A stretch of 64,000 nucleotides of DNA from the NCBI GenBank assembly GCA_016903675.1, contig JADQBA010000024.1, forward strand, positions 1-64,000, in the 5' to 3' direction. The DNA is from Stigonema ocellatum SAG 48.90 = DSM 106950. GTDB taxonomy: Bacteria > Cyanobacteriota > Cyanobacteriia > Cyanobacteriales > Nostocaceae. The position numbers and the translations under genes were made by a program. Below the pieces are notes generated by a model that worked only from the letters and a program-made list of their open reading frames with translations, ran no database searches and was not told where the DNA came from. Of this stretch, positions 16,610 to 25,978 are shown piece after piece; position 1 is the first letter of the stretch; the number at the start of each line of letters is the position of its first letter.

Positions 16610-18109
16610 TTAAGATAGTTGTGTTGTCTGCTGCGGTTTGACCAAACTATTGGCGCACAAAATACCAGACGCCGCCACCGCTGGCACACCAATTCCTGGC
16701 ATGGTGCTGTCACCTACTCGATATAAACCCTGTATGGGTGTATGCGGTCCGGGAAACATCCCCTTACCAGCAGCAATAGCTGGACCATAGGTTCCTTGAT
16801 ACCTTCGCAGGTAGTGAGCATGAGTCAGTGGTGTACCGATGAGTTCTAGTACCACACGCTCCCTGATATCTGGGATAATCCGCTCTAGAGCGCGATATAG
16901 GGTTTGTGCTTTTTGGTGCTTCTTCTGTCCATACCCATCATTCCGTTCCCAGACTGCGTAGGGTTCTAGAGTGTAGGCGTGAACCACATGATGTCCAACA
17001 GGGGAAAGGGTCGCATCCCATACACTGGGAATGGATATCATACAAGTATTACCTGGTGCTGTGATATCTTTGCTTGCATCGTGAACTACGACATGATGTC
17101 CCGTCAAATTTTCTAAACTGGAGGCTTTGATACCTAAGTGTAAATGCATAAAACTATCGACGAAAGGCGTATCTAAAGCTGCTTGACTATAAGATGGAGG
17201 CAAGTCTTCTGGACGCAATAGCTCAGTATAAGTATCCCACATACTTGCATTGGAAATTACCACGGGCGCTTTGAGGATTTCACCTGAACGCAAACGCACA
17301 CCAACGACTTTGAACGTCTCTACAAGAATTTGCTCAACGTGGCATCCTAGCAGCAACTGACCTCCCCAGCGTTCCAACCCCCGCACCAAGGCATTGACAA
17401 TTGCTCCACTCCCCCCTAAAGGATACTCAACCCCAGCACGGGACCGTTCACCTAACATAAAAGCTACCTCTGGAGCAATAGTACCATGGGCCTTTAAGCC
17501 CGATAGGAGAAAGCATTCCAAGTCGATAAGCCTCCGCACCCAAGGGTCTTGCACTGTTGCATCCATGACATCGCCCACAGACCCTTGGATTATGGGAAGA
17601 TAGGGAAGCATTTTCCACAAAGATGGCAAGTAACGTTTGAGTAAGACCGGAATCACCTGCCAATCTGCCCTCAAAGCTAAGGTAGGAATACCTTTCATCG
17701 CCTCGTACAGTGGCAACAAACGTTCTGAAAATCCCTTGAGTTCCCGTGCACCTTGAGGCGTAATTTTAGCTATTTCTTTAAAGTAACGATCAGTATTACT
17801 ATAAACAGGAAAAGTACCTTCAGGAAAGTGGTAGTACCCCAAGGGGTCATAGCGTACAGCTTTTAGGGATTCGCCCAGGACATGAAGAACTTGTTTCACC
17901 GGATTTAAACTTTCTCGCTCAGTCAGACCACAATAGAATGAGGGACCAGAATCAAATTCAAATCCTCGCCGTCTAAAGCTATGAGCAGCACCTCCAGCAA
18001 TTGTATGGCTTTCACACACAATGACCCGCTTGCCGTAACGAGCAAGTAGCGCAGCAGCAGTTAACCCGCCGATACCGCTCCCAATGACTATAACATCACT
18101 ATCCTGCAT
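16610..18109 (-). CDS. FAD-dependent carotene isomerase/desaturase-like oxidoreductase
   Basis: 499 residues. The N-terminus has the Rossmann fingerprint VIVIGSGIGGLTAAALLARY. The C-terminus has GLYRVGDSTMPGIGVPAVAA, the CrtI/CrtISO-type FAD-binding end. The family includes carotenoid isomerases, phytoene desaturases and retinol saturases. It is shorter in similarity to true CrtH by eye (for example DVIVIGSGIGGL shared but different substrate region), so the carotenoid substrate is unproven. It probably associates with membranes through its substrate. It is divergent from the mlaF-like gene with about 97 bp between the starts. Confidence 0.78.
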   Translation of the reverse strand: MQDSDVIVIGSGIGGLTAAALLARYGKRVIVCESHTIAGGAAHSFRRRGFEFDSGPSFYCGLTERESLNPVKQVLHVLGESLKAVRYDPLGYYHFPEGTFPVYSNTDRYFKEIAKITPQGARELKGFSERLLPLYEAMKGIPTLALRADWQVIPVLLKRYLPSLWKMLPYLPIIQGSVGDVMDATVQDPWVRRLIDLECFLLSGLKAHGTIAPEVAFMLGERSRAGVEYPLGGSGAIVNALVRGLERWGGQLLLGCHVEQILVETFKVVGVRLRSGEILKAPVVISNASMWDTYTELLRPEDLPPSYSQAALDTPFVDSFMHLHLGIKASSLENLTGHHVVVHDASKDITAPGNTCMISIPSVWDATLSPVGHHVVHAYTLEPYAVWERNDGYGQKKHQKAQTLYRALERIIPDIRERVVLELIGTPLTHAHYLRRYQGTYGPAIAAGKGMFPGPHTPIQGLYRVGDSTMPGIGVPAVAASGILCANSLVKPQQTTQLS

Positions 18110-18206
18110 GTTCTTTGTTCGTTATTAGTTTTTTATTTTCCATTAACCACTGTAAGGGCGCAAGGCATTGGGCCCCTACTAACGATTAACCACTAACTAT
18201 TTACTG

Positions 18207-18989
18207 ATGAGTGAACCGTTGATTGAACTGAAAGGCGTTTCTAAGTCCTTTGATAACAATAAGGTTTTAGAGAATGTGGATTTGACGATTTACCGGGGAG
18301 AAGGAGTGGCAATTATTGGTCCTAGCGGTACTGGTAAATCTACAATTTTACGAGTTATTGCTGGGTTAATTGCTGCCGATGATGGAGAAATTTATGTACA
18401 AGGGAAGCGGCGAGTGGGGTTAATTGAGGATAGTGAGAGTCCCATTGGTATTGGGATGGTGTTTCAACAGGCGGCGTTATTTGATTCGTTGACGGTGGAG
18501 GAGAATGTGGGGTTTTTACTTTATCAACAATCAAGACTGTCGCGATCGCGGATTAAAGAACTGGTGAATCAAAAATTGGAAATGGTGGGTTTGTCGGGAA
18601 CAGGCGATCGCTACCCAGCAGAACTCTCTGGGGGTATGCGAAAACGGGTCAGTTTTGCCCGCGCCATCATGTCCAACCCTGATAGCCCTAAAAGCACACC
18701 AGAAGTTTTACTATACGATGAACCGACAGCCGGACTTGATCCTATTGCCTCAACGGTCATAGAAGATTTAATCCAGCAGTTGCATTGTACACGAGGGGTC
18801 TGTACTACCTATGCCATTGTTACCCACCAACATAGTACAATTCGTCGGACGGCGGACAGAGTTGTGTTCCTCTATCAGGGTAAAGTGCAATGGCAGGGTT
18901 CAGTCAGTGAACTTGATACTACAGACAATCCCCTAATTAGACAATTTATTAGTGGAAATGTACAAGGACCAATTCATGTGGTGGGCTAG
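18207..18989 (+). CDS. ABC transporter ATPase, MlaF-like
   Basis: 260 residues. Walker A GPSGTGKST (about 38-46), a Q-loop in GMVFQQAALFDSLT, signature LSGGMRKRVSFARA, Walker B LLYDEPTAGLDP and the switch His in VTHQH are all present. The sequence is closest to MlaF/Ttg2A ATPases of retrograde lipid transporters. The next gene is an MlaD-type MCE protein, 133 bp downstream in the same direction, which supports this. The permease (MlaE) is not adjacent, as is usual in cyanobacteria. Confidence 0.85.
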   Translation: MSEPLIELKGVSKSFDNNKVLENVDLTIYRGEGVAIIGPSGTGKSTILRVIAGLIAADDGEIYVQGKRRVGLIEDSESPIGIGMVFQQAALFDSLTVEENVGFLLYQQSRLSRSRIKELVNQKLEMVGLSGTGDRYPAELSGGMRKRVSFARAIMSNPDSPKSTPEVLLYDEPTAGLDPIASTVIEDLIQQLHCTRGVCTTYAIVTHQHSTIRRTADRVVFLYQGKVQWQGSVSELDTTDNPLIRQFISGNVQGPIHVVG

Positions 18990-19122
18990 GACAATTTTGG
19001 ATTTGGAAATTGTTGGTAGTTGATTGTTGGTGGTTGATTTTTGGTTGTTCTGCAAACAATGGACAACAAACAACTTGTACTAATCAATCTAAAATCTAAA
19101 ATTTGTAGAGGAGGGGAAACCA

Positions 19123-20544
19123 ATGCGATCGCGAACATTTCGAGAAGGCTCTGTGGGCTTGTTGCTCTTGGCGGGATTGGCAGTTTTTGGAGGAGTCATC
19201 CTATGGTTGAATAGATTTACTGTAAGTCAGAAGTCATACAAAGCCATTGTTGAATTTGCCTACGTTGGAGGGCTGCGAAAAGGGGCAGTTGTTCAGTATC
19301 GTGGCGTTAAGGTAGGCAATATTTCTGCCATTCGACCAACACCAAATCACGTTGAAGTAGAAATTGAAATTACCCAGCCTGACTTGATCATCCCTAAAAA
19401 CGTGGTGGTTGAAGCTAATCAAACCGGATTTATAAGCGGCGAAAGCGTTATCGACATAACACCAAAAACACCTTTATTGGTAACATCTGTCCCCGACAAA
19501 CCGCTCAATAAAAGTTGCAATTCCCAAATCATCGTCTGTAATGGCTCTCGGTTAAAAGGTCGAATTGGTATCAGTACCGATGAACTAATTCGCTCTACAA
19601 CTGAACTGTCCATTAGATACAGCGATCCGAAATTTTATACAAATGTCAATAAGGCTGTGGAAAACGCCGCGTTGGCAGCAGCTAATATTGCTGAATTAAG
19701 TCGCAGCTTCACTATTTTAAGCAAAAGCTTTCAACAACAACTAAACAGCTTTTCTGCTACTAACAATTCGGTGCAACGGGCGACAAATCAACTCAGTGCA
19801 TCTAGCACTCGAACCTTAAATCAAATTAGCGCCACCACAAGTCAATTTGGTACTACTGCACAGGATATTCGGTTAACAGCTAATCAAGCCAATAAGCTGA
19901 TTACTAACCTCGATAATCTATTGACAAGCAACCGTTCTAATCTTGTTACCGCTTTGAACAATATTACTGAAACTAGCAACCAACTCCGTCAGACCGTCAG
20001 CAGCCTATCACCTGTGGTGAATCGCGTTACTCAAGGAGAATTAGTCAAAAACCTAGAAACTCTCTCTGCAAATGCCGCGCAGGCTTCTACTAATTTGCGC
20101 AATGCCACCAATACTCTCAACGATCCAAAAAACTTAATGGTAGTGCAGCAAACCCTAGATTCTGCAAGAGTAACATTTCAAAATACTCAAAAAATTACAT
20201 CTGATTTAGATGAATTGACTGGTGATCCAACTTTTCGGCAAAATCTCCGGCAACTGGTGAATGGTCTTAAAAGCTTAGTGTCTTCTACACAGCAGATGCA
20301 GCAGCAAATGCAGGTTGCTACTACTCTAGACTCGCTAAAAGCTGCTGTTGACAACCCAAATGCGGCAATTCCCACCCCAGAGAGAAACCAAAAACAGATC
20401 ATGTTTAATATCTCACCTACTGCTTTAAAGACTGCTGACAAACAGTCTCAACCAACCGCCATTCTCTTTACCCCCTCCTCATCCCAAGAAAACCTATTGA
20501 AACAACTTAGGGAATATGGGGAGATCAGGAAGCAGGAGAAGTAG
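19123..20544 (+). CDS. MlaD/MCE-domain lipid-transport protein
   Basis: 473 residues. An N-terminal membrane anchor (about 9-30, VGLLLLAGLAVFGGVILWL) is followed by one MCE domain at about 38-120 (GAVVQYRGVKVGNISAI, then QTGFISGESVIDI). A long coiled-coil/helical region at about 160-420, rich in Asn, Gln, Ser and Thr, follows. MCE proteins form rings that ferry lipids between membranes, anchored in the plasma membrane with the rest in the periplasm. A strong AGGAGG site precedes the ATG at 19123. The helical C-terminus is longer than in E. coli MlaD and fits the cyanobacterial/chloroplast TGD2 type. Confidence 0.85.
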   Translation: MRSRTFREGSVGLLLLAGLAVFGGVILWLNRFTVSQKSYKAIVEFAYVGGLRKGAVVQYRGVKVGNISAIRPTPNHVEVEIEITQPDLIIPKNVVVEANQTGFISGESVIDITPKTPLLVTSVPDKPLNKSCNSQIIVCNGSRLKGRIGISTDELIRSTTELSIRYSDPKFYTNVNKAVENAALAAANIAELSRSFTILSKSFQQQLNSFSATNNSVQRATNQLSASSTRTLNQISATTSQFGTTAQDIRLTANQANKLITNLDNLLTSNRSNLVTALNNITETSNQLRQTVSSLSPVVNRVTQGELVKNLETLSANAAQASTNLRNATNTLNDPKNLMVVQQTLDSARVTFQNTQKITSDLDELTGDPTFRQNLRQLVNGLKSLVSSTQQMQQQMQVATTLDSLKAAVDNPNAAIPTPERNQKQIMFNISPTALKTADKQSQPTAILFTPSSSQENLLKQLREYGEIRKQEK

Positions 20545-20559
20545 AAAAATTCTTAGTTC

Positions 20560-20615
20560 GTAGTTGCGCTTTAGCGCCGGTTAAACCACGATTTTATGCG
20601 CCCAAGCGCAACTAC
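20560..20615. repeat. Hairpin repeat, GTAGTTGCGCTT family
   Basis: Arms GTAGTTGCGCTT (20560-20571) and AAGCGCAACTAC (20604-20615). Related to 12132-12195, with the arm change A to T matched on both sides. Confidence 0.75.
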
Positions 20616-20746
20616 AAACATTTGTAACAAGTCAAGGGAGCATCTAATTTGTCAATAAGCAATCTTCCCAACCTACGTAAAATCTGCTGTTAACAGTTGA
20701 CTGTCAAAAGACCAAACGATTTGTTCATAACTCAAATAGGATAGCT

Positions 20747-20842
20747 ATAGGACTCCTCCGCAGATTTTTGAAATATACGTAGGTATGGCTAAAGCCCTAC
20801 ATATGCCGCTTTTGTAGGGCATAGCCCCACCTACAGTACTTA
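20747..20842. repeat. Hairpin element with CTCCTCCGCAGATTTTTGAA head, copy A
   Basis: The head CTCCTCCGCAGATTTTTGAA is followed by a long imperfect stem beginning ACGTAGGTATGG and closing with GCATAGCCCCACCTAC. The same head and design occur at 40520-40610 with a different stem sequence, which marks a family of related elements. The rest of 20545-20876 is otherwise empty. Confidence 0.75.
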
Positions 20843-20876
20843 AAATTTTCATAAATCATTTATGATTCCCATATAA

Positions 20877-21173
20877 CTAATTCCAATCTTCTTCTTCTTT
20901 TTTGCCGCGACTTTTGTAAATTCCCCCGAGACTATGAATCTGGCGGGTTTGCTCATAAAGTTCCGCTTCGGTAAGTTCCCATTGTTGCAGAACTTTATCT
21001 AAGTCTCTTTGGATATCTCTCGCACCAGGGAAGCCTTGATAACGGATGCGTAATCTGGCTAGTTCTGCTAAGTTATAATTCGTCGCCTCTTGAGCTAATA
21101 AACTATTGACGCTTGTGCGATCGCGCATGTATTGGGGATGCTGTTGGTCTTTACTAACTGAAACTTCAGTCAT
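20877..21173 (-). CDS. DUF3288 family protein
   Basis: 98 residues from ATG at 21173 (MTEVSVSKDQQHPQYMRDR); an in-frame ATG at 21224 is less likely. It contains the conserved blocks DQQHPQY, NYNLAELARLRIRYQGFPGA and RDIQRDL, which define this cyanobacterial family of small soluble proteins. The function is unknown. It is divergent from clpC with about 380 bp between. Confidence 0.8.
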   Translation of the reverse strand: MTEVSVSKDQQHPQYMRDRTSVNSLLAQEATNYNLAELARLRIRYQGFPGARDIQRDLDKVLQQWELTEAELYEQTRQIHSLGGIYKSRGKKEEEDWN

Positions 21174-21496
21174 AACAATTTTATATACTTTTTTTAATAA
21201 ATCTAATTTAAGATAAGTTTTCAAGTACTATGGAAGGTACATAACCACATTCTATAGGTAAGTGGACATAAATAAACAGCCCTGCTATTAAACCTTTTCT
21301 TGGTTGCTGAGCAACCGTAAAATTCACGGGTTCTGATAAAGTTTTTCTAAAATCTGTGTACGGGAGAGTAGTAGTGTTATATAAGTTACTAAGCCAAGGT
21401 AGACGGCTACCACACCTTCAACCTTACGGCTCTCCCTACTGCCGGTTGAGTTTAAATAAAGATACATTGTCTGTAAGAAAAGTAGACAAAAATTCA

Positions 21497-21520
21497 GGTG
21501 AGAATAAAATTAATCTCACC
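21497..21520. promoter_or_regulatory. Small inverted repeat in the clpC leader
   Basis: GGTGAGA (21497-21503) and TCTCACC (21514-21520) are perfect complements 36 bp before the clpC start. It could be an operator or an mRNA hairpin. The remainder of 21174-21555 shows no gene, and no clear promoter could be set. Confidence 0.35.
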
Positions 21521-21555
21521 CAAAGCCCAAGCAGCAAGGGAGCACGAAACCCGAT

Positions 21556-24015
21556 ATGTTTGAACACTTCACTTCCGAAGCAATTAAAGTAGTTATGCTA
21601 GCCCAGGAGGAAGCACGTCGCCTGGGACACAATTTTGTAGGAACTGAGCAAATTCTCCTAGGGTTAATTGGAGAAGGAACCGGGGTTGCTGCCAAAGTGC
21701 TGAAAGACTTGGGCGTAACCCTCAAAGACGCACGTCGAGAAGTAGAAAAAATTATTGGTCGGGGTTCAGGCTTTGTGCCTACAGAAATTCCCTTTACCCC
21801 CAAGGTGAAAAGCCTGTTCGAGCAATCATTTAGAGAAGCTCGCAGTCTGGGACACAATTATATTGGTACTGAACACTTACTCTTAGGATTGACCGAAGCA
21901 GGTGAAGGCGTTGCTGCCAAAGTACTGCAAAATCTGGGGCTTGATCTCTCACAAGTCCGAACCGCTATCATTCGTCACCTTGGCGAAGTTGCATCTGTTC
22001 CGGCTGGAAACCGTGGTGGTTCACAAAGACGCAACCAAGCGCTCACCATAGAAGAATTTGGTCGAAATCTCACTAAATTAGCAGCAGAAGGCAAGCTAGA
22101 CCCTGTGGTCGGTCGTGATTCGGAAATAGAACGCGCTATCCAGATTCTTGGTCGGCGTACTAAGAATAACCCCGTCTTGGTTGGGGAACCGGGGGTTGGT
22201 AAAACAGCCATCGCCGAAGGTCTAGCGCAACGCATTATTAACCAAGACATACCCGACATTCTACAAAACAAGCAAGTCATCAGCCTCGATATGGGGTCGG
22301 TGGTAGCAGGTACTCGCTTTCGTGGCGATTTTGAAGAACGCCTCAAGAAAATTATGGAGGAGGTTCGCACGGAAGGAAATATCATCCTAGTGATAGATGA
22401 AATTCACACTCTGGTAGGTGCAGGTGGTACAGAAGGTGGTCTGGATGCATCCAACATCCTCAAACCAGCATTGGCACGTGGTGAACTTCAGTGCATAGGA
22501 GCAACCACCATTGACGAGTATCGTCAGCACATCGAGCGAGATGCAGCCTTAGAGCGTCGTTTCCAACCAATTAAGGTAGGAGAACCGTCGGTAGAAGAAA
22601 CTATTCAGATTCTACAAGGTTTACGTTCCGCTTATGAGCAACACCACAAAGTAAACATCTCTGATGCTGCACTGGTTGCAGCAGCTAACTTGTCAGACCG
22701 CTACATTAGCGATCGCTTCTTGCCCGATAAAGCAATTGACTTGATTGATGAAGCAGGTTCTCGCGTTCGTTTGCGGAACTCTCTGGCTTCTAGTAATCGA
22801 GAACTGAAGCGCGAACTGATAGCAGTTAGCAAAGAAAAACAAGGAGCAGTCAGAACGCAAGATTTTGACAAGGCTGGACAACTGCGCGATCGCGAGTTGG
22901 AAATCGAAACACAACTACAAGCAGAACCACAAAATACTCAGGTTGTCAACAGTCCCATAGTAGATGAGGAAGACATCGCTGAAATCGTTTCCTCCTGGAC
23001 TGGTGTACCAGTCAACAAGCTGACTGAATCTGAGTCAGAGTTGCTTCTACACCTAGAAGACACCCTCCACCAGCGTCTCATTGGTCAAGAACAAGCAGTC
23101 ACCGCTGTTTCCAAAGCCATCCGTCGCGCCCGCGTTGGGTTAAAGAACCCCAACCGTCCCATTGCTAGCTTTATCTTCTCAGGTCCAACCGGAGTCGGTA
23201 AAACAGAATTAGCGAAAGCATTGGCTTCCTACTTCTTCGGTTCCGAAGAATCCATGATTCGCCTAGATATGTCCGAGTACATGGAACGCCACACCGTCTC
23301 CAAACTCATTGGTTCGCCCCCTGGTTATGTAGGATACGACGAAGGCGGACAACTGACTGAAGCTGTGCGGCGCAAACCATACACTGTGGTGCTGTTTGAC
23401 GAAATCGAGAAAGCACACCCCGATGTATTCAACATGCTGCTGCAAATTTTGGATGACGGTCACCTCACCGACGCCAAAGGTCGGAAAGTGGACTTCAAGA
23501 ACACGCTGTTGATTATGACTTCTAACATCGGTTCTAAGGTGATTGAGAAAGGTGGTGGTGGTTTAGGCTTCGAGTTTTCCGCCAACGAAACTGAGGCTAG
23601 TTACAACCGCATCCGTACACTGGTCAACGAGGAACTAAAAGCTTACTTCCGTCCAGAGTTCCTCAACCGGATTGATGACATGATTGTCTTCACTCAGTTG
23701 CAGAAGGCTGAAATCAAGCAAATCGCTGAGATTATGCTACGGGAAGTGTTTAGCCGCTTGGTTGAAAAGGGAATTACTCTACAGGTTACCGAAAGCTTTA
23801 AGGAGCGTGTGGTACAAGAAGGGTATAACCCTAGCTATGGTGCTAGACCTTTACGTCGGGCGATCGTCCGTCTGTTAGAAGATTCTCTGGCTGAAGCTAT
23901 TCTGTCTGGTCAAATCACACAAGGCGACACTGCTGTTGTTGATGTTGACGATGACGGTCAGGTGATTGTACGTAAGTCAGAGGAACGGGAGTTGTTACTC
24001 ACGAATGTAGGTTAA
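21556..24015 (+). CDS. clpC: ClpC, HSP100 chaperone/ATPase of the Clp protease
   Basis: 819 residues, the usual length of cyanobacterial ClpC. Two N-terminal Clp repeats (MFEHFTSEAIKVVMLAQEEA and the second starting FTPKVKSLFEQS) precede AAA domain 1 (Walker A GEPGVGKT; Walker B VIDEIHTLVGAGG). A middle domain with UVR-like text KTQDFDKAGQLRDRELE (here RTQDFDKAGQLRDRE) and AAA domain 2 (GPTGVGKT; LFDEIEKAHPDV) follow. It unfolds substrates for ClpP and is essential in cyanobacteria. It is transcribed alone; an intrinsic terminator follows at 24108-24137. Confidence 0.96.
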   Translation: MFEHFTSEAIKVVMLAQEEARRLGHNFVGTEQILLGLIGEGTGVAAKVLKDLGVTLKDARREVEKIIGRGSGFVPTEIPFTPKVKSLFEQSFREARSLGHNYIGTEHLLLGLTEAGEGVAAKVLQNLGLDLSQVRTAIIRHLGEVASVPAGNRGGSQRRNQALTIEEFGRNLTKLAAEGKLDPVVGRDSEIERAIQILGRRTKNNPVLVGEPGVGKTAIAEGLAQRIINQDIPDILQNKQVISLDMGSVVAGTRFRGDFEERLKKIMEEVRTEGNIILVIDEIHTLVGAGGTEGGLDASNILKPALARGELQCIGATTIDEYRQHIERDAALERRFQPIKVGEPSVEETIQILQGLRSAYEQHHKVNISDAALVAAANLSDRYISDRFLPDKAIDLIDEAGSRVRLRNSLASSNRELKRELIAVSKEKQGAVRTQDFDKAGQLRDRELEIETQLQAEPQNTQVVNSPIVDEEDIAEIVSSWTGVPVNKLTESESELLLHLEDTLHQRLIGQEQAVTAVSKAIRRARVGLKNPNRPIASFIFSGPTGVGKTELAKALASYFFGSEESMIRLDMSEYMERHTVSKLIGSPPGYVGYDEGGQLTEAVRRKPYTVVLFDEIEKAHPDVFNMLLQILDDGHLTDAKGRKVDFKNTLLIMTSNIGSKVIEKGGGGLGFEFSANETEASYNRIRTLVNEELKAYFRPEFLNRIDDMIVFTQLQKAEIKQIAEIMLREVFSRLVEKGITLQVTESFKERVVQEGYNPSYGARPLRRAIVRLLEDSLAEAILSGQITQGDTAVVDVDDDGQVIVRKSEERELLLTNVG

Positions 24016-24107
24016 GTTATACCATCTCACTCCTTGCCCCCTTAATAAAGGGGGTTGGGGAGTTCACTTCTGGCTAACATTAGGTGGAATGGGATGAGTA
24101 ATTGTTT

Positions 24108-24137
24108 TCTCCTAGTAGAAATGCTAGGAGATTTTTT
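24108..24137 (+). terminator. Intrinsic terminator downstream of clpC
   Basis: Stem TCTCCTAG (24108-24115) / CTAGGAGA (24124-24131) with an 8-nt loop, followed by six T. A second hairpin (CCCCCTTAATAAAGGGGG near 24036) lies between it and the stop codon. Confidence 0.75.
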
Positions 24138-24160
24138 ATGTAATTCCTGAGCAAAATTTT

Positions 24161-24667
24161 TCAATAACCAATTATTAGTATGCCTAGTAATGGTAGAGTA
24201 ATCCTGTTGCTTGCATACAAAGTTTCCAAATAATCACAGACTTTCTTAAAATCATCCTTACCACGGTAATGATTTCTAACTGCCATAACCAAATATTCGA
24301 CTTCCCGCATCATGCTAGCTTTAAAAATATCCTTTAAAAACTGATTATTATCAACTGCTCTACCCGCTTCTACCTCTAGAACTATCTTGCTATCTGCACT
24401 TAAAGCATCTGGTTCAAAATATTTGTCCTCATCACTATTTAATCCAAATAAAACTTGTACACGAATTTTATGTTCTTTTTTTTTCCCTTTTTCAACTCTC
24501 ATATCTGCTTGTATCAGATAGGGTTCCAGTAGTCGCAAAACTTCATTACTACTAAGGTTCTTATTCTGAGAATTAATTAGCTCTTCTACTTGGAAAAAAC
24601 AGTGTAAAATATTTCTTAGTTGGTGATTAATGTCAACATTTTCAGGAAAAAACTGATACCTAAGCAT
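24161..24667 (-). CDS. Hypothetical protein with PD-(D/E)xK nuclease-like core
   Basis: 168 residues from ATG at 24667 (MLRYQFFPENVD); an in-frame ATG at 24682 is an alternative. The core FEPDALSADSKIVLEVEAGR has the order P-D ... E-x-E followed by AVDNNQFLKDIFKASMM, as in restriction-endonuclease-like folds. However, the usual Lys after the second acidic residue is not seen, so the call is tentative. It has the look of a restriction or repair nuclease subunit. No methylase is adjacent. It is divergent from the AAA/DUF3226 pair with a gap of about 230 bp, so it may belong to the same defence islet. Confidence 0.45.
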   Translation of the reverse strand: MLRYQFFPENVDINHQLRNILHCFFQVEELINSQNKNLSSNEVLRLLEPYLIQADMRVEKGKKKEHKIRVQVLFGLNSDEDKYFEPDALSADSKIVLEVEAGRAVDNNQFLKDIFKASMMREVEYLVMAVRNHYRGKDDFKKVCDYLETLYASNRITLPLLGILIIGY

Positions 24668-24901
24668 CTGGTAAATTAACAAATCTCAGAACTTATGTTT
24701 GTATAGTTCCCTGAAATTCGGCAAAAGTAACAGTTTTAGGTTAAAATTTACGGACTCATGTAAGGTGGTTGATCTAAGTGCTGTTACGTGGAAGCAATGT
24801 TTGGCAATCATCTGCCAGAAGCCACCTATACAGATTGAGCCAGATAGAGGCAAAAGAAGCTTTAGCTAAGTTACAGGAAACCGACGGTAATAAATTAAGC
24901 C

Positions 24902-25978
24902 ATGTTGCGCTCATTTACACTCAGGAACTTTCGTTGCTTCCAGAACTTTACCCTTGAGTCACTGGAACGAGTGAACCTAATCGCTGGAAAGAATAACGTT
25001 GGCAAGACATCACTACTAGAAGCTATTTTTATTTTCCTTAACCCGACCAACCCTGAATCACTAATTCAGGTTAATCGCCTGCGGGGTATTTCAAGGAGTA
25101 TTCGATTTGAGGATATCGAAGAAATGAGAGGATTTTTCTTCAACCAAGATATAAATAAAGTTATTGAAATAGGTGGTGTGGGAAATAACGAAATACAAAG
25201 AACTCTAAAAATTCGTTTTCCAGAATCAGAAGAAGCTCAGATAGATGATTTACCACATAAGAGTATAGATTTTAAATCTGATGAATCACTAACAACAGAA
25301 GTCAGACCATACGATAGGTTAGAGTTGGAGTACCAAGACCCAAACAGTGAAATAAAAACCTCAAGCATTTCTTTAAGAGCCGATGGGAAATTACTGGGTA
25401 ATCGTTATCGGCGAGAAAAGTTTCCGTTGGGTATATATCTCACGACTAGCACACGCTCTCCAATAGAAGATGCCGAACGTTTTAGTAACTTGGAACGTGT
25501 AGGACGGCAAGATGAAGTGTTAGAAACACTTCGTTTGTTAGAGCCACGCTTGCAACGCCTGAGCTTACTGGTTATGAATCGTGAGCCGATGATCAATGGT
25601 GATATTGGTATGGGTGAGCTTGTCCCATTACCGCTGATGGGAGAAGGCATGGGGCGTTTGCTCTCAATTATTTTAGCGATCGCTAATGCTAAAGGTGGAA
25701 CAATTTTAATTGACGACATAGAAAATGGTTTGCATCACTCAGTGTTGATTGATGTTTGGAAAGCAATAGCTGATGCTGCTCGTCGCGCAGATGTACAGAT
25801 ATTTGCCACCACCCACAGTTATGAGTGTATAATATCTGCCCACCAAGCGTTTGAGACTAGTGAGAAAGATGATTTCCGTTACCATCGACTTGAGCGGGTC
25901 AAAGATAAAATTCAAGCAATAACTTACGATATGGAAAACTTGGCAACCTCTGACGAGATGAACTTGGAGATGCGCTAA
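24902..25978 (+). CDS. OLD/RecF-like AAA ATPase
   Basis: 358 residues. The N-terminus MLRSFTLRNFRCFQNFTLES leads to Walker A AGKNNVGKTSLLEAIF, the arrangement of AAA_15/AAA_21 ABC-type ATPases (RecF, OLD). The C-terminal half has the signature-like LPLMGEGMGRLLSIILAI, Walker B GGTILIDDIENGLHHS, and a switch His in FATTHSYECI. No TOPRIM domain is fused at the C-terminus, unlike OLD nucleases. Instead the next gene encodes a TOPRIM-like DUF3226 protein, with start and stop overlapping (TAATG). Such ATPase plus TOPRIM pairs are typical of anti-phage nucleases; role inferred. Confidence 0.8.
   Translation: MLRSFTLRNFRCFQNFTLESLERVNLIAGKNNVGKTSLLEAIFIFLNPTNPESLIQVNRLRGISRSIRFEDIEEMRGFFFNQDINKVIEIGGVGNNEIQRTLKIRFPESEEAQIDDLPHKSIDFKSDESLTTEVRPYDRLELEYQDPNSEIKTSSISLRADGKLLGNRYRREKFPLGIYLTTSTRSPIEDAERFSNLERVGRQDEVLETLRLLEPRLQRLSLLVMNREPMINGDIGMGELVPLPLMGEGMGRLLSIILAIANAKGGTILIDDIENGLHHSVLIDVWKAIADAARRADVQIFATTHSYECIISAHQAFETSEKDDFRYHRLERVKDKIQAITYDMENLATSDEMNLEMR

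Noticed and set aside
24778..24957. 59-codon GTG-started frame overlapping the AAA ATPase start, with helical text such as QIEAKEALAKLQETDG
   Set aside because: No family recognised, and it overlaps the convincing start of the ATPase in another frame; it may be a remnant but cannot be supported.
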